DNA of 64,000 nucleotides from Valencia hispanica (taxonomy: Eukaryota > Chordata > Actinopteri > Cyprinodontiformes > Valenciidae). Below, in pieces: positions 1 to 10,634 of this stretch; the stretch's first letter is position 1, and each line of letters opens with the position of its first letter. A model generated the notes under the pieces. The model saw only the letters and a list, made by a program, of their open reading frames with translations, had not been told where the DNA came from and searched no databases. The stretch lies in assembly GCA_963556495.2 (NCBI GenBank), contig OY747716.1, positions 29,124,318-29,188,317 on the forward strand. Direction: 5' to 3'. Made by a program: the position numbers and the translations under genes.

Positions 1-1099
1 TCAGAGTGAAGCCAGCGAAGGATGCAGGGGACTGAGGCACACAGCAGATGCTCTACTCCTCTCCACTACAGCCATGAAAGCTTGTCACAAGGCGATCAGA
101 GACCCCCCTCCCCACACACACACTCACACTCCCGCTTTCATCAGCTGCATTTTTTGCCTCCTTAAAATCTAAACCCAGCAGTTACCTACATGTATGCCTC
201 CCTCTATTATGTGTGACTGGAACGATTCTGTCCCCATCCAGCAGCTGGACATGAATTAATCATGAGGACACAAGGCTTCTCTGTTTCTATAACAAAGCTG
301 TGACATCACCACATCACACGCAGACATGCAAGCAAAAGCAAACAAGGACACGTCAAGCACAGGAGCCTTTTCTAGGCAGCAGGCCCTGAGAAATAATCGT
401 TATCAATAAGTAAAGACTTCAGATTTCTATTCAGAGTACTTGCTATAAAAACCAATTTACGTGTATTTTAAACAGATGAGGACTCTGTTGCAACCAAGAA
501 GTAACATAGAGGTTTTAATCATCCCGCTAATCCTTTATTTTACCAATTAATAAATGACAGTACTGCACCTGTGCTGTGCTTTGTTTCTACAAGGCACAAT
601 CAAATCCTAGAGTGGTGCATAAAGGAGTTGCTTATTCAAAGATGTCATGATGTTTTAGGCCACAGAGATCAAAACTCGCATCCTCTCGGCTTAGCCTATA
701 TTGTCATAAAACCTCTCATTCTGATAAAAAAAATGGAAGGAAAGAGGCTTGCTGCTGTTCTGCAAGATTCTGCGAGGTCTGTTGCAACTGACTGCCTTTT
801 CCTCCAAGCAGACATGCAGTGATGATGACAAAAAAAACTAACACTGGCTTAACTGGAAATTGCAATCAATTTTGTTCCTCTCGTTGTCATTATCCTCGAT
901 TTTCCTGAGCAATGCACAAACTGCAGCGTCATAATTTCCGATTGTTTAGACAGGAACGATGTTGAACCACCCCCCATTCCACTCCCCCCGTCTCTTCTGT
1001 CTGACTCTATCCCACCCTAACCCTTCCAGGAGCCGCAGAGCGAGGGCAGAAGGACACAAGAGGCAACAGTACCAATGCAAAGCCAGCCACGCACTGACA
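1..1099. other. Intergenic sequence, no gene recognised
   Basis: No convincing exon, RNA gene or complete repeat was seen here. The short open frames lack family resemblance and splice context. By vertebrate synteny lnx2 would lie to the left of polr1d on the minus strand, so this could be its 5' flank or first intron, but nothing in the sequence proves that. Confidence 0.4.
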
Positions 1100-1390
1100 C
1101 CAATCATGCATGCAGATGTGAGGGATGATAGCTACCTTTTTCACCGGCGGCTCCTCCGCGCAGAGCGCTCGGGCCCCGAACAGGGGTGGTGGGAGAGGGG
1201 AGGAGAGGAGGAGGGGGAGGAGGAGGAGGAGGGGGAGGAGGAGGCGGACAATTATCAGCGGCGGGACCTCGATCACGCATTCGCCGCAACCGAGCGGACC
1301 GCAACCCCGCACGAAAACGCCCCCGTGCCTTTGGTGACGCTGGCGCCGCCTACTTGTGTCAATCAAATGGAGGAGTGGGCGGAGCATGAG
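1100..1390. promoter_or_regulatory. GC-rich, CpG-containing promoter-like patch with a purine tract
   Basis: This block is far richer in G+C and CpG than its AT-rich surroundings. It carries an almost pure GGA/GAG purine tract at about 1188-1248, a candidate for triplex or G-quadruplex structure. Such patches are typical of vertebrate CpG-island promoters. The tract also creates overlapping low-complexity frames (poly-Pro, poly-Gly, Glu/Arg-rich) that are almost certainly not coding. Inference: it may be the start region of a minus-strand neighbour (lnx2 by synteny) or a distal polr1d element. No first exon was identified. Confidence 0.35.
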
Positions 1391-1587
1391 TGTGCCAGCT
1401 TACTCTCCGCCTGTACGAAAACACAATTTAAATAGACTTTTAAAAGCCTTGCTTGTTTTACTTTAAATGTATTCACATGAAGACACACCGTGTCCATAAT
1501 GGTCCATACCCACTCATCCATGCAACGCGTTGCAGGGGCAGCGTGCGTCTTTCTCAAGATCCTCTCATACATTCCAGTGGTTTTTAG

Positions 1588-1707
1588 TATGGGCACTGTG
1601 GCTCAACACCCAAGGCACCATCCATTCAGGAAAAAAATGACATTTATGCCTTTAATGCGGTTTTACTTGTCCGGCAAATTGGAAGTGCAATAGTGCATGC
1701 CCTTTCT
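1588..1707 (+). repeat. Dispersed repeat copy 1 with microsatellite tail (interrupted)
   Basis: About 110 bases share clear blocks with 15491-15596: a TATGGG start, an ACTGTGGCTC-like block, GCACCATCC, and TTTTACTTGTCC near the end. In the other copy the shared unit runs straight into a tetranucleotide array. Here the corresponding tail is split by the TIR element at 1710-2221 and resumes as a CTTT array at 2229-2292. Confidence 0.6.
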
Positions 1708-1709
1708 TA

Positions 1710-2221
1710 CGGAAGCCCTAAAGGGTCATACCGTGATAACGAGATAATTTTCCTCCGTTTTCCCGTAATAACAAGATAATTAATTCCTGTTACTTTGCGT
1801 CTCTCAGTTATCATCCGGTATCCATGGAGATGCCCGAGGCCTTGTAGCTGGTCAACCATGTAATTAATGACTACATCAGGGTCACTTAGATTGCGCCTCC
1901 GATAAAGATGAACCCTTGCTAACCGTCTTCTTAGACTAATGTGTACAGTATCTGTAACAGCAAGGCATAAAGCTATTTCAGCCTGTGTCAGGCCTTGATT
2001 CAAAAGATCTGTGATGCGGTGATCAGTATTATCCTTCTCCTCTGACATTGCTACACTGAATTATGTTTCCTGCAGTGATTTAACAGACAATATCGTTTTG
2101 TTTTCTTGAGATCTCAAATTAATTATCTCGTTATCACGAGAAAAGGAAGGAAAATTATCTCGTTATCACGAGAAAACGGGGGAAATGAAATGTATGTATG
2201 TATGACCCTTTAGGGCTTCCG
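1710..2221 (-). mobile_element. Small TIR DNA transposon carrying a truncated integrase-like ORF
   Basis: The ends are terminal inverted repeats of at least 20 bases starting CGGAAGCCCTAAAGGGTCAT, flanked by TA on both sides (1708-1709 and 2222-2223), consistent with a TA target duplication. Inside each end are subterminal palindromic ATTATCTCGTTATCACGAG-type repeats, in two direct copies on the right. A minus-strand frame (2048 down to about 1707, 113 codons) has a helix-turn-helix-like N-terminus and an LHGYRM motif like the start of integrase-core (rve) proteins abundant in fish. It runs out into the TIR, so no catalytic core is present. Likely a non-autonomous deletion derivative; superfamily uncertain. 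Confidence 0.65.
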
Positions 2222-2228
2222 TAGGCCT

Positions 2229-2229
2229 A

Positions 2230-2292
<63 letters not shown>
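2229..2292. repeat. (CTTT)n microsatellite
   Basis: About 16 uninterrupted tetranucleotide copies directly follow the right end of the TIR element. It appears to be the tail of the dispersed repeat that starts at 1588. Confidence 0.9.
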
Positions 2293-2631
2293 GTATTATA
2301 CCATATGCATGAGGATATAGACTTTCACATAAAAGATCAAATCAAATCAAAACGTAGACTCTAACTAAATATTTTATTTTTATTAAAATGAAATATTCTT
2401 CTAACACACAAGTTTGCCTGGAAAATTATTCAGAAATAAAATTATCAACATGAATCCAAATTTCACGTATATATTCAGAAGATCAGGCATTCTTTACGGG
2501 TGCCAAAAGAACAGGGTCCTCGGCGAGAGGACCTCTCGGGGAAGTAAACAAACGGGAATGCAACATTAACAGGAGAAGTAGCTATCTCCGCGTGTAACAG
2601 GTTGTAACTATTTGTTTTGGGTCTGAGGGAG

Positions 2632-4235
2632 ATGGCAGAAGATAATGAGCTGGAGAAGTGAGTAATTTCGTCGCTGTTTATTTCCCCGTTAACGTTAAAC
2701 AGATCGTGCCTGTGCTCATTTTCGTGTTTTTTTCCCCCTTTAACTTCCAAATTGTACCTCCACTTCATTAGCAGTTTGTTCTCTTGTCTTTATGTGTACT
2801 ATGTATTATTTAATGAAACCTAGACTGTCTCCATCTGCCTGCGCTGTGTGATTGAAGCTCGGCTGATCAGCAGCTCAGGTTAAACGGGGACACTGCCTTC
2901 GCTCACTTGATTGTGTCTGATTGGCTTGAACTTCTTGTTTGAGCTCATTTTCCCGTCGCTCTAAATACGACTAATTTTCCTCTGGGTTCATGTGTCCGTG
3001 CAGACGCGCTGTAGAGGAGCTCCTCAGGGAGACCGACAGAGCCCGGGTGAGAGCAGAGACCATGGGCCCCGCAGGATGGTAAGCCGAGCACCATGTGTGA
3101 AATGTCATCCGCAGCAGCGTTCATGTCATTCTGGGGTTCTAGGTTGTTGCCAACAGAGGGTTTGGTTTCGATGAAACGTTCTAGCTCCCTGTCTCTTAAT
3201 ATTAGTAAAGCGCACACCTTTCATTGCAGTAGACACTGGCATTTGTTTTTTGCGTAGTGGCTTCCGCTCAGTTAGATTGGATGGAAAGTAAATGTGGACA
3301 TCAAGTTTCAAATCCTGTTACAGATTTTCACTTGGATTAAGGTATAGAGAGATGAACCTCCAATGGATCGCCCTGCATTTGGCTGCAATCAAATTATCTG
3401 CACATTGTGATGCTGCCACCACTGTTTTTTTTATTGTTGGGGATGCTGCTTTTAGCTTGGTGTGCAGCAGTGTAACCTTTCCTCCACACAGAGCACCTTC
3501 TTGCATATGTTTGCTCTGCAAGGGTTGTAGTAAACTACAAACATGACTTCTTATTTATCCTGAGGTTAGAGGTGGAACATATTTAATAAATGACTGAAGT
3601 AAAGGGGGTTGAACACATGTGCATGGCACAGATTTTTTATTTGTAAAAGTTTTTATGCTTTTTCTCTTCTTTCAAACAGTTAGTCTGTGTTGGTCTATAC
3701 AATTAAATCCAATTAACATACAATAAAGTATGTGGTTGTAACATAAAATGTGGAATGGATCAAGCGGTATGAATGTTATTTAAAGACAAAGTCTGTCTCT
3801 GATATTGTGATTAATGTCTTATATGAGCTATGACCATCTGAGTTCAGTATGTCACATCCATCCTTCTCTGAATGACTTTCTGATGGCTAGAATAAACCTC
3901 TGTGTTCCCCTTCCAGGTTGAAATGCCCCCTGCAGAGCACCAACAAGCGGTTTCTCCTCAACACGCTGCGCTCCACAGACCTGCAGCGGCGCATGAGGAG
4001 CGAGTCCCCGGACAGACGCCGTGACCGCAGCAGATCGCCGCCAACCGATCACAGGAGTAACGGCGGGCGCGCAGAGCGTAAACACTCCCCTCCACCCCGA
4101 AGGGATGGCCGCACAAGCCAAGATAAGAGGCTGGACAGGGATAAGGGCGAACAGCGGAGGCACAGGCACGACAGAGACAAAAGACATGACGATAGACGGA
4201 ACAGAGACAAAGACAGACGGATACAGACTTCATAA
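2632..4235 (+). CDS. polr1d: POLR1D alternative product (isoform-2 type), small basic protein
   Basis: Three exons assembled by hand: 2632-2657, 3004-3078 and 3917-4235, with donors GTGAGT and GTAAGC and CAG acceptors, giving 139 residues. The N-terminus (MAEDNELEKRAVEELL), the MGPAGW segment (residues 29-34) and the KCPLQSTNKRF block match what I recall of human POLR1D isoform 2, which shares exon 1 with RPAC2 but lacks its polymerase domain. The tail from about residue 50 is strongly basic, Arg/Asp/Ser-rich and RS-like, and probably disordered. RPAC2 itself is a shared subunit of RNA polymerases I and III; the role of this variant is not established. No exon resembling the RPAC2 domain was found nearby. 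Position left of pdx1, on the same strand, agrees with synteny. The start is the first ATG of exon 1. Confidence 0.78.
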
Positions 4236-4434
4236 GCAAACTGGCTCTGAGAACCATCCAAGGCTTGGAAACTGCTCTCAGAACTGGTGTTATATGGAAG
4301 GTTGCGAATTATCAGACATGCTATAGTTTTAAAAAGTAAATCTTGTTTTACTGAGAATTTTTTTATTCAAGATTTTGGTGAGGTTAATATATATTTATTG
4401 TCTTTTTTTGTGCTTCCTCACTAAAATGTGAACT

Positions 4435-4440
4435 AATAAA
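4435..4440 (+). terminator. Candidate polyadenylation signal for polr1d
   Basis: AATAAA lies about 200 bases after the stop codon at 4235, a reasonable distance for a short 3'UTR. Confidence 0.6.
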
Positions 4441-5690
4441 AGCTGAAACTGCCTTTACGTCGGGACCTACCTCTTTTCAACATGTTTTCCTCCTCCCTTC
4501 TAACTTGACTCACGCTCAGGTGTAGCTGTGTTTTACTGAACCTCCACTAAAATGTCATTACTATTCTTCAGCCACTATTCACATGTCATGGTGTTGACAC
4601 AGCCCATGCTGCTGTCGCCACAGAGTGAGCTCATTTTTTATCAAACGTCCAACTTATTGTTATGCTATCAGAAACAGTTTTGTTTGCTAAGGGAGATAAA
4701 AAAGAACATGTTTACCTGACACTCCTATATACACTCTCCCACAAGTGATCCCAGACAGATCAGCATACTTTATTTAAGAAAACAACACAGCTCAAATCAT
4801 CTGGCTTTTTTCTTGAACATAGCAGTGAGTGGGATTTTAGAGTTGTCACCCATCTGGAAGATGAAGCTCTGCTCCCGTCTCAAGTCTTTTGCCATCTACT
4901 GAAATGCTTTGGATGTCATGGTTATTAAAGCAGGTATGGTACTCTTGGCAGTGTGGACAGGTTCCAGGTCCAGCTGAAAAAAAATGAAATCAGCATTTCC
5001 ACAAAGCGTGTCAGCAGAGAGCTGCATGATGTAAAATGTTCCCGCTGGATGGCTTATTTTAGACTTTAAAAAACCCAGGGGCAGATGAAATCCCCAAATC
5101 CCTGCCGATTATTCTGTTCAGTGGATTTAACACAAAAAAATGCAATGATTGTCACCCATCATCAGGACATCTGTGTGGTGGCATCCAAACTTTTGAACAG
5201 GGTCCCTGACACTTTTTCCTTCCACTCAACCTCCCATGTTGACTGTCAACTGAACCAGTCAACAGAATTTCCCATGATTTTTGTAAGCCATAAAAAAAGT
5301 TTTTTATTGGTCTTATGTAATATTCTAGTTTCAAAAAACTTTAAATTAGTTGGTCAGTTGCTCTAACCCCTAATCTTCTAAATTACCCAAAATAAATGCT
5401 TAAAATTTAACACCCTAGGTGTAAGAAATCTGAGCATCACTTTTTGAGCTAAATTACTGACATAATTGAACTTTTCAGTGATATCCGAATTAATTTGTAC
5501 ATCTCTCCTTTCTGCACAGTGAGCCTGATAAATCGATGCGAATGGGTGCAAACATTGTTTGACCTGCGAGATAAAGAGACCTGGTAAAACAGCCACAGTT
5601 GTCGTGGAAACGCACACTGGAAAGCTCAGGTATCTCCTATTTTCCACCACCGTTTTGTCACCCCTGTCTACCGTTCAACATGTATCCATT
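4441..5690. other. Intergenic, nothing recognised
   Basis: AT-rich sequence between polr1d and a GC-rich candidate regulatory block. Short open frames here have no family resemblance and no splice context. In non-teleost vertebrates gsx1 lies in this interval. No homeobox-coding sequence was seen in it here. Confidence 0.5.
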
Positions 5691-5699
5691 ACACTTTTC

Positions 5700-6250
5700 T
5701 AGATGCATCATTTAACACCATTTTCACCCCTCGGCTCCACGCGGACAAGGGCCCTTGGCGACAACAAACAGGGCTGCTGCGGCCGCCGCACTCTCGCCGT
5801 GTTTGCTGGCCATTAGCCTCTCGCGGTCCCGAGTGCGCGCGTGTGTGTCTGCCCCATTAAACATCAGCTCTCGCGGTAAGCCAATTAAGCTGGAGAGAGC
5901 GAGTGAACTCAATTAACCGCAGGGTGACTGGAGCGCGTCTCCGCAACCTGCGGGCTTTAAACCCGCGACGTTACAAACACTTTAAGACATGTTCATTTGC
6001 ATGCAAAACCTTCCTGTACGATCCTCCTTTGACTCTTATGGTGTGTGCAACATCAATGGACTATTTGCACTGAGATCTTCAAATGCAATTATGGCACTTT
6101 CCACGGTATCTTAATGGGGGCACTCTGGGCTGCAATAAAGTTCAAGTAAACCAGTTCTATACACAACACCCACCCGCAATACGGCTTAATGGTATTTATA
6201 TTTGATCATTGTTGCAAAGAGGAAGGAAACTGTTAACTCAGGCTATTCTC
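5700..6250. promoter_or_regulatory. Candidate conserved non-coding (enhancer-like) block
   Basis: A GC-rich, CpG-containing island (about 5725-5970) in an AT-rich desert, with several homeodomain-type cores (CCAATTAAGC near 5880, CAATTAACC near 5910, CCATTAAAC near 5852) and no open frame with coding character. The adjoining stretch to about 6250 contains an ATTTGCATGCAAA octamer-like palindrome near 5995 and further TTAAT cores. Inference: a retained developmental regulatory element of the ParaHox region, acting on pdx1 or formerly on gsx1. Alignment across fishes was not possible here. Confidence 0.35.
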
Positions 6251-7229
6251 CACTATGTGGTTTATGAAGCATGATGTGCCGTGAACGCATTTTAGATAAC
6301 TTTCCAAGCAATTTTAAGGGGGGAACAGCAGGGATGATGAGATTTAGGAGAGTCATAACATATATGGGGAGAGAGATGAGATGTTGTGATAGCAGAGAGT
6401 GACAGGTTTCCATGCCTGTAAAGCTGTGGGAACAATAAAAAGACAGATGGATCGAAAATATATAAACAGCGTGCGAAGATCAGGAGTAAATGTCCCTCTG
6501 CTGACCTGAAAAACTCCCTTATTTTAGATTTTGACCTCTGGATTATGCTTAATCCCATACAGGAACAACTTTGAATGAAACTATAACAAACACCCCTCCA
6601 TCCCCTTCTTACCTTAATAAATTAATATGATAATTATTTACAACAAAAACGTTTCTCACCAAATGTTATAGAAACTGATTTCCATCAAAATTAGTCTTTT
6701 GTTGTTGTATTCGTTGAATTCTGGGTGATTTGTAATTCTGACTGATCTACTTTGAGTTGACTGAAATAATGTTGGAAGGTTGAAGGATGCTTTTAGTTTT
6801 ACTTATTGGAACCAACTGTGCTCTAAATAACCAGTTTTACTAAGTAAGCCATCTTAGGGTTTCTTTAAAATGACCTGAATTACATTTTATCATATCACAG
6901 AAATTGCAGATATATCAGTTATTGAACCCATATTATAACAGCTTTTATGGCGATTAATATATAAACATTTTTTGTAAACACCAATAAGAATGTAAAAAGC
7001 TTTCATGCTAAAACTACCCAGTGCCTTGTGTATGAATATGTATAAGACAGTTTAAAGGCTGACTCTTTTGGGTATGGTTCCACTGGCTTCTCACAAGTGT
7101 CTTCTCACAATCATTTATTTTACTGCAGTTCTCAAAAATAATTATTTGCAATAAGTCTGGATGCATTTATCAATAGATATGATCTGTTAAATGATCATCA
7201 TTATGGGTTAAGGAGTAACTGTTCAACTT
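6251..7229. other. Intergenic, AT-rich, nothing recognised
   Basis: No exon, RNA gene or recognisable repeat boundary was seen in this stretch. Confidence 0.45.
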
Positions 7230-8430
7230 AATTGGCTGTCATGGAATTTGTAGAGCAGGTTGCAACAGCAGTTGATCAAAAACTGAATACAGTGGGTGTT
7301 TTTATTGATTTGATTAAGGCATTTGATACAATTGACCATGCACACTTGCTAATTATTATTTTTTTTATATTATGGTCTTCGAGGTAGAATAAATCAATGG
7401 CTTCAAAGCTATTTGAGCACCAGATTTTAATACATAACTATTAATAACATGGATTCACAGCTTGAAAAAAGAATATGTGGTGTGCCGCAAGGCTCTGTCC
7501 GGGGACTAAAACTATTTACACACCTTTATGAATTATACATTTTCTGTATCGACTTTGTTAAAATTCATTATGTTTGCAGATGATACAAAAACATTTTTGT
7601 ACGGGAAAAGACATGAGTGAATTATTGCAGGTGGTGGAAAAAGAATTAGTTTGAATTAATGGTTTGATTATAACAAGTTATCATTAAATAAAATAAAATA
7701 AAGACTAAATTTATGATATTTTCAGGAAACAGAAATATTAATAATGCTAAACTATATTTAAATGGAATTGAAATTGAGCTTGTGTATGAAACCAAATTTT
7801 TAGGTGTGATTTTAGATAGCAAACTTAGCTGGAAACCACATGCTGAATACATCAAACGTCAAGTGTCTAAATCTATTGCTATACTCCACAAATCAAGTGA
7901 TGTACTGAATAAAAAAGCTTTGTTTTGATATATTGTTCTCTAGTTTTGCTTTACTTGTCATATGGTGCAGAGATTTGGGGTAACGCAGGGAATATATGTA
8001 TTAAGTCTTTATTTAAATTACCAAAAAAAAGGCTATTAAAATAGTTGGTGCAAGGTATCTCACTTTGTTGACTAATAACTTATTTATACAATTGAAAACT
8101 TTAAATCTGTGATATTGTAAAAGTTAAAATGTTGGAGAGTCTTCAAAGAGTAACCAACAACAATATCCCAAATTGTATAAAATTGTATAAAACATTGTAT
8201 AAAATACCTTTTTGATATAAGGAAAAATCATTATAATCTTAGAAGTGTATTTATTTTTGAAAGTGCTAAAGCAAGATCTAATGTGAAATCAAGGTATATT
8301 TCTGTTCTTCGTCTGAAAGTATGGAAGGAATTAAACGATGAACTAAAGAAATTTCCTTTTGCTAAATTTAAAACATATCTTAGGAATCAAATACTCAATG
8401 GATATGAAAAGTGTCTGTAAAACATTATGT
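7230..8430 (+). pseudogene. Decayed non-LTR retrotransposon reverse transcriptase
   Basis: Reading across frameshifts, the plus strand shows reverse-transcriptase landmarks in order: a VFIDLIKAFDTIDH block (about 7295-7340), a CGVPQGS block (about 7475-7500), a degraded active-site region near 7575-7585 (FADD in intact elements), then FLGVILDSKLSW and SYGAEIWGN blocks from 7713 onward. The longest intact stretch is 71 codons at 7713-7928. Frameshifts and stops show it is dead. The clade was not resolved. Confidence 0.75.
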
Positions 8431-8436
8431 ATTAAG

Positions 8437-8766
8437 TTATGAGACGTTATCTGGTTTAACACATGCGCAGAATAGGATAGGATAAAATAAGCACAGCTTC
8501 TTCGTATTCCTTTTTTGGTTGTAATTTGTGATGTAATATCTTTTTGCTGTTTTAATTATTTCCTTTATAATGTGACAATCGATTTTGTAAAGGACAACAG
8601 ACCCTCCTCTAGCAAAACACTTGCACAACATAATGCTGCTCCCCCGTACTTCACAGTTGGGATGGTGTTCCCAGGTTTCCAAGCTTCCTCCTTTTTCCTC
8701 CAGATGTTGGTCATTATGGCCAAACACTTCCGTTTTATTTCCATCAGACAGCTGTAAGGTATTCAT
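8437..8766 (-). pseudogene. Tc1-like transposase fragment
   Basis: A 109-codon minus-strand frame contains transposase-like blocks: a KTEVFGHND segment, then a degenerate GSSIMLCKCF corresponding to the usual GGSIMLWGCF, then a KIDCHI-type segment. Both ends are missing, so this is a relic. Confidence 0.65.
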
Positions 8767-9252
8767 TCCTGAATTGTACCAGATGGGTTAGTCAGAGTAT
8801 CATCCCTAATATCTTGGCTGATTTCTATTTCCCCATGTTGTCACTTAAGGAATTATGTTTTGTTTGAGGTTTTGTCCTAAAATATATCCACAGGTATGCC
8901 TCTATTTTACTTAAATGATAACATTCACCAACTACTTTATTAAGAACACGTTGCAAGTCCCGCTGTTGGTTTCAGAAGTGCTGTAATTGTAGCATTGATT
9001 CAACATGATTCAAAAAGTATTCACCAGAGAGTTTTGTCCATTTGGACATAATATCACACAGTTAGTAGAGATTTTTCAGCTGTAGCCTACATCGATAATC
9101 TGTTCCACCAAGTCTCAGTGGTGCTCTGTTGGATTGAGATCTGGTGTCTGTAGACACCACAGTAGAGTAGAGGGAATATGTTGTCATGTTCAAGAAACCA
9201 AATCTCATTTGAGCTTTGTGACAAGGGGTATTATCCTGCTGGAAGAACACTG

Positions 9253-10067
9253 TAAAAGAAAACATCTTAAATTTTTTGGCCTAACAAAATATTTTAAGTT
9301 TAGGATACACAAAAATTAAAGTTTTATTAATTTGAGACAGTAAAATAAGTTAGTTCAACAAACCATTGAAGTTACAAGCTTCAACACAATTTGTTGAGTC
9401 ATCAAGTATTTAAATATGTAGATTGCACATTGCTAAGAGTAAAAGTTCATCCAACAGAAACGTTTTTGTTGTGAAATGCAGGAACTGTAAAAAATACAAC
9501 TTCCTTTTTTGGCATGAAAAACAATTTTCAGTTGTGAAAACTTGAAAAATCAAGTATATTAGGGACAGTAATTTAAGTCAGACCAAAAAACGGAGGTAGT
9601 TGTGCGCTTTAACAACAACTTGTGAGTTGTCAGTGTCTTTATGCGTTAGGTCATTGCAAAAGGAGAAAGTTGCGCTAACTTTCATACTTTTGTCGTAAAA
9701 TGCGAGAAAACCAACTTTTGTAATTGGCTTTTGAGTCAAAGGCTGTTTGTGTTACTTGGGCAAGGAGCCCACAGAGGTAGGTTGTGCTCTTATTTACATA
9801 AAAATGGGTTTTCAATCTCTTGTGAACATAAATTGGTGTATATTAGAGTAAGAACTCTGAAAAAAACATTTAAACAGTAGAATATGAGCTTTATTTTAGG
9901 TTACTTCAACTCATAGTTAAGTTACTATTATAAATTTATAGACGACTGTGGGTCAGTGCTAGAGTCGTTGGCTTGTAATTGGAGGGTGGTAGGTTCAGTT
10001 CAAGCTTCCGCCTGGCATCTGTTGGTATGCTATGTATTTGACCCAAGCTACCTAGCTCATTGGTGTA

Positions 10068-10110
<43 letters not shown>

Positions 10111-10499
10111 ATTTGTGGGTGTAAAGTGCTTTGAGTGGTCAGTATGGCTAAAAGTTCAGTCCATTTACCAATTATCAGGATTTGTAATTGTTAGAATCTA
10201 TATTTTTAAGTTCCCCCAATCTATAACTGAGTTAGAGAAATTTGAGATTCATAGTTTATAAAATTTTATGTCACTGCTACTTTCACATGTGTAAGAAATA
10301 CTCAGAAGAAAAGTTCTTAGATTCTAAAATTTGAGGTGTACAACTTATAGTTGAGTTAGAAAAACATAAAAATCCAAGTTGGCAAAACTTAAAGGTTTAA
10401 GTTTAATTTTCTAATTTAAAATTTTACTGAAGTTTGTTGCCTTGAAAGTTTGAATTCTGCCAACTTTTCTTACTGTCTTCTTCTTTTTTTGTTTTTACA
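9253..10499. mobile_element. Inserted element with CTGTAAAA...TTTTTACAG ends
   Basis: This segment sits between two contiguous parts of the 8932-12020 relic. Its ends are short inverted repeats (ACTGTAAAA left, TTTTTACAG right), and its interior repeatedly carries AAGTT/CTTAA-type motifs, as in common fish hAT-like non-autonomous elements. I could not see a clean 8-bp target duplication, so the classification is tentative. Confidence 0.5.
9945..10170 (+). repeat. SINE-like repeat with (TG)n tract
   Basis: The order of blocks (a GTGGGTCAGTGCTAGAGTCG start, GGTTC, a TG dinucleotide run at about 10072-10100, then GTAAAGTGCTTTGAGTGGTCA and CAGTCCATTTACCA) matches a widespread fish short repeat. 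It lies inside the CTGTAAAA-ended insertion, adding another nesting layer. A related unit occurs at 26032-26220. Confidence 0.5.
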
Positions 10500-10634
10500 G
10501 AGATAGCTATTAGGGGGTGAGTACACCCTGAAAGATGAAGGGATGGACAGGGTCAACAATAACAATACTCAATGGGCTGTGGCATTTAAACGATGCTCAA
10601 TTGGTACGAGAAAACAGAGATATAATCCCTCAAT

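Noticed and set aside
959..1435. 158-codon plus-strand frame with Glu-rich stretch
   Set aside because: It spans a low-complexity GGA tract that opens several frames on both strands at once. It has no family resemblance and composition alone explains it.
2228..2293. Possible CRISPR-like or tandem array
   Set aside because: It is a simple tetranucleotide microsatellite with no spacers. No CRISPR arrays are expected or seen in this vertebrate window.
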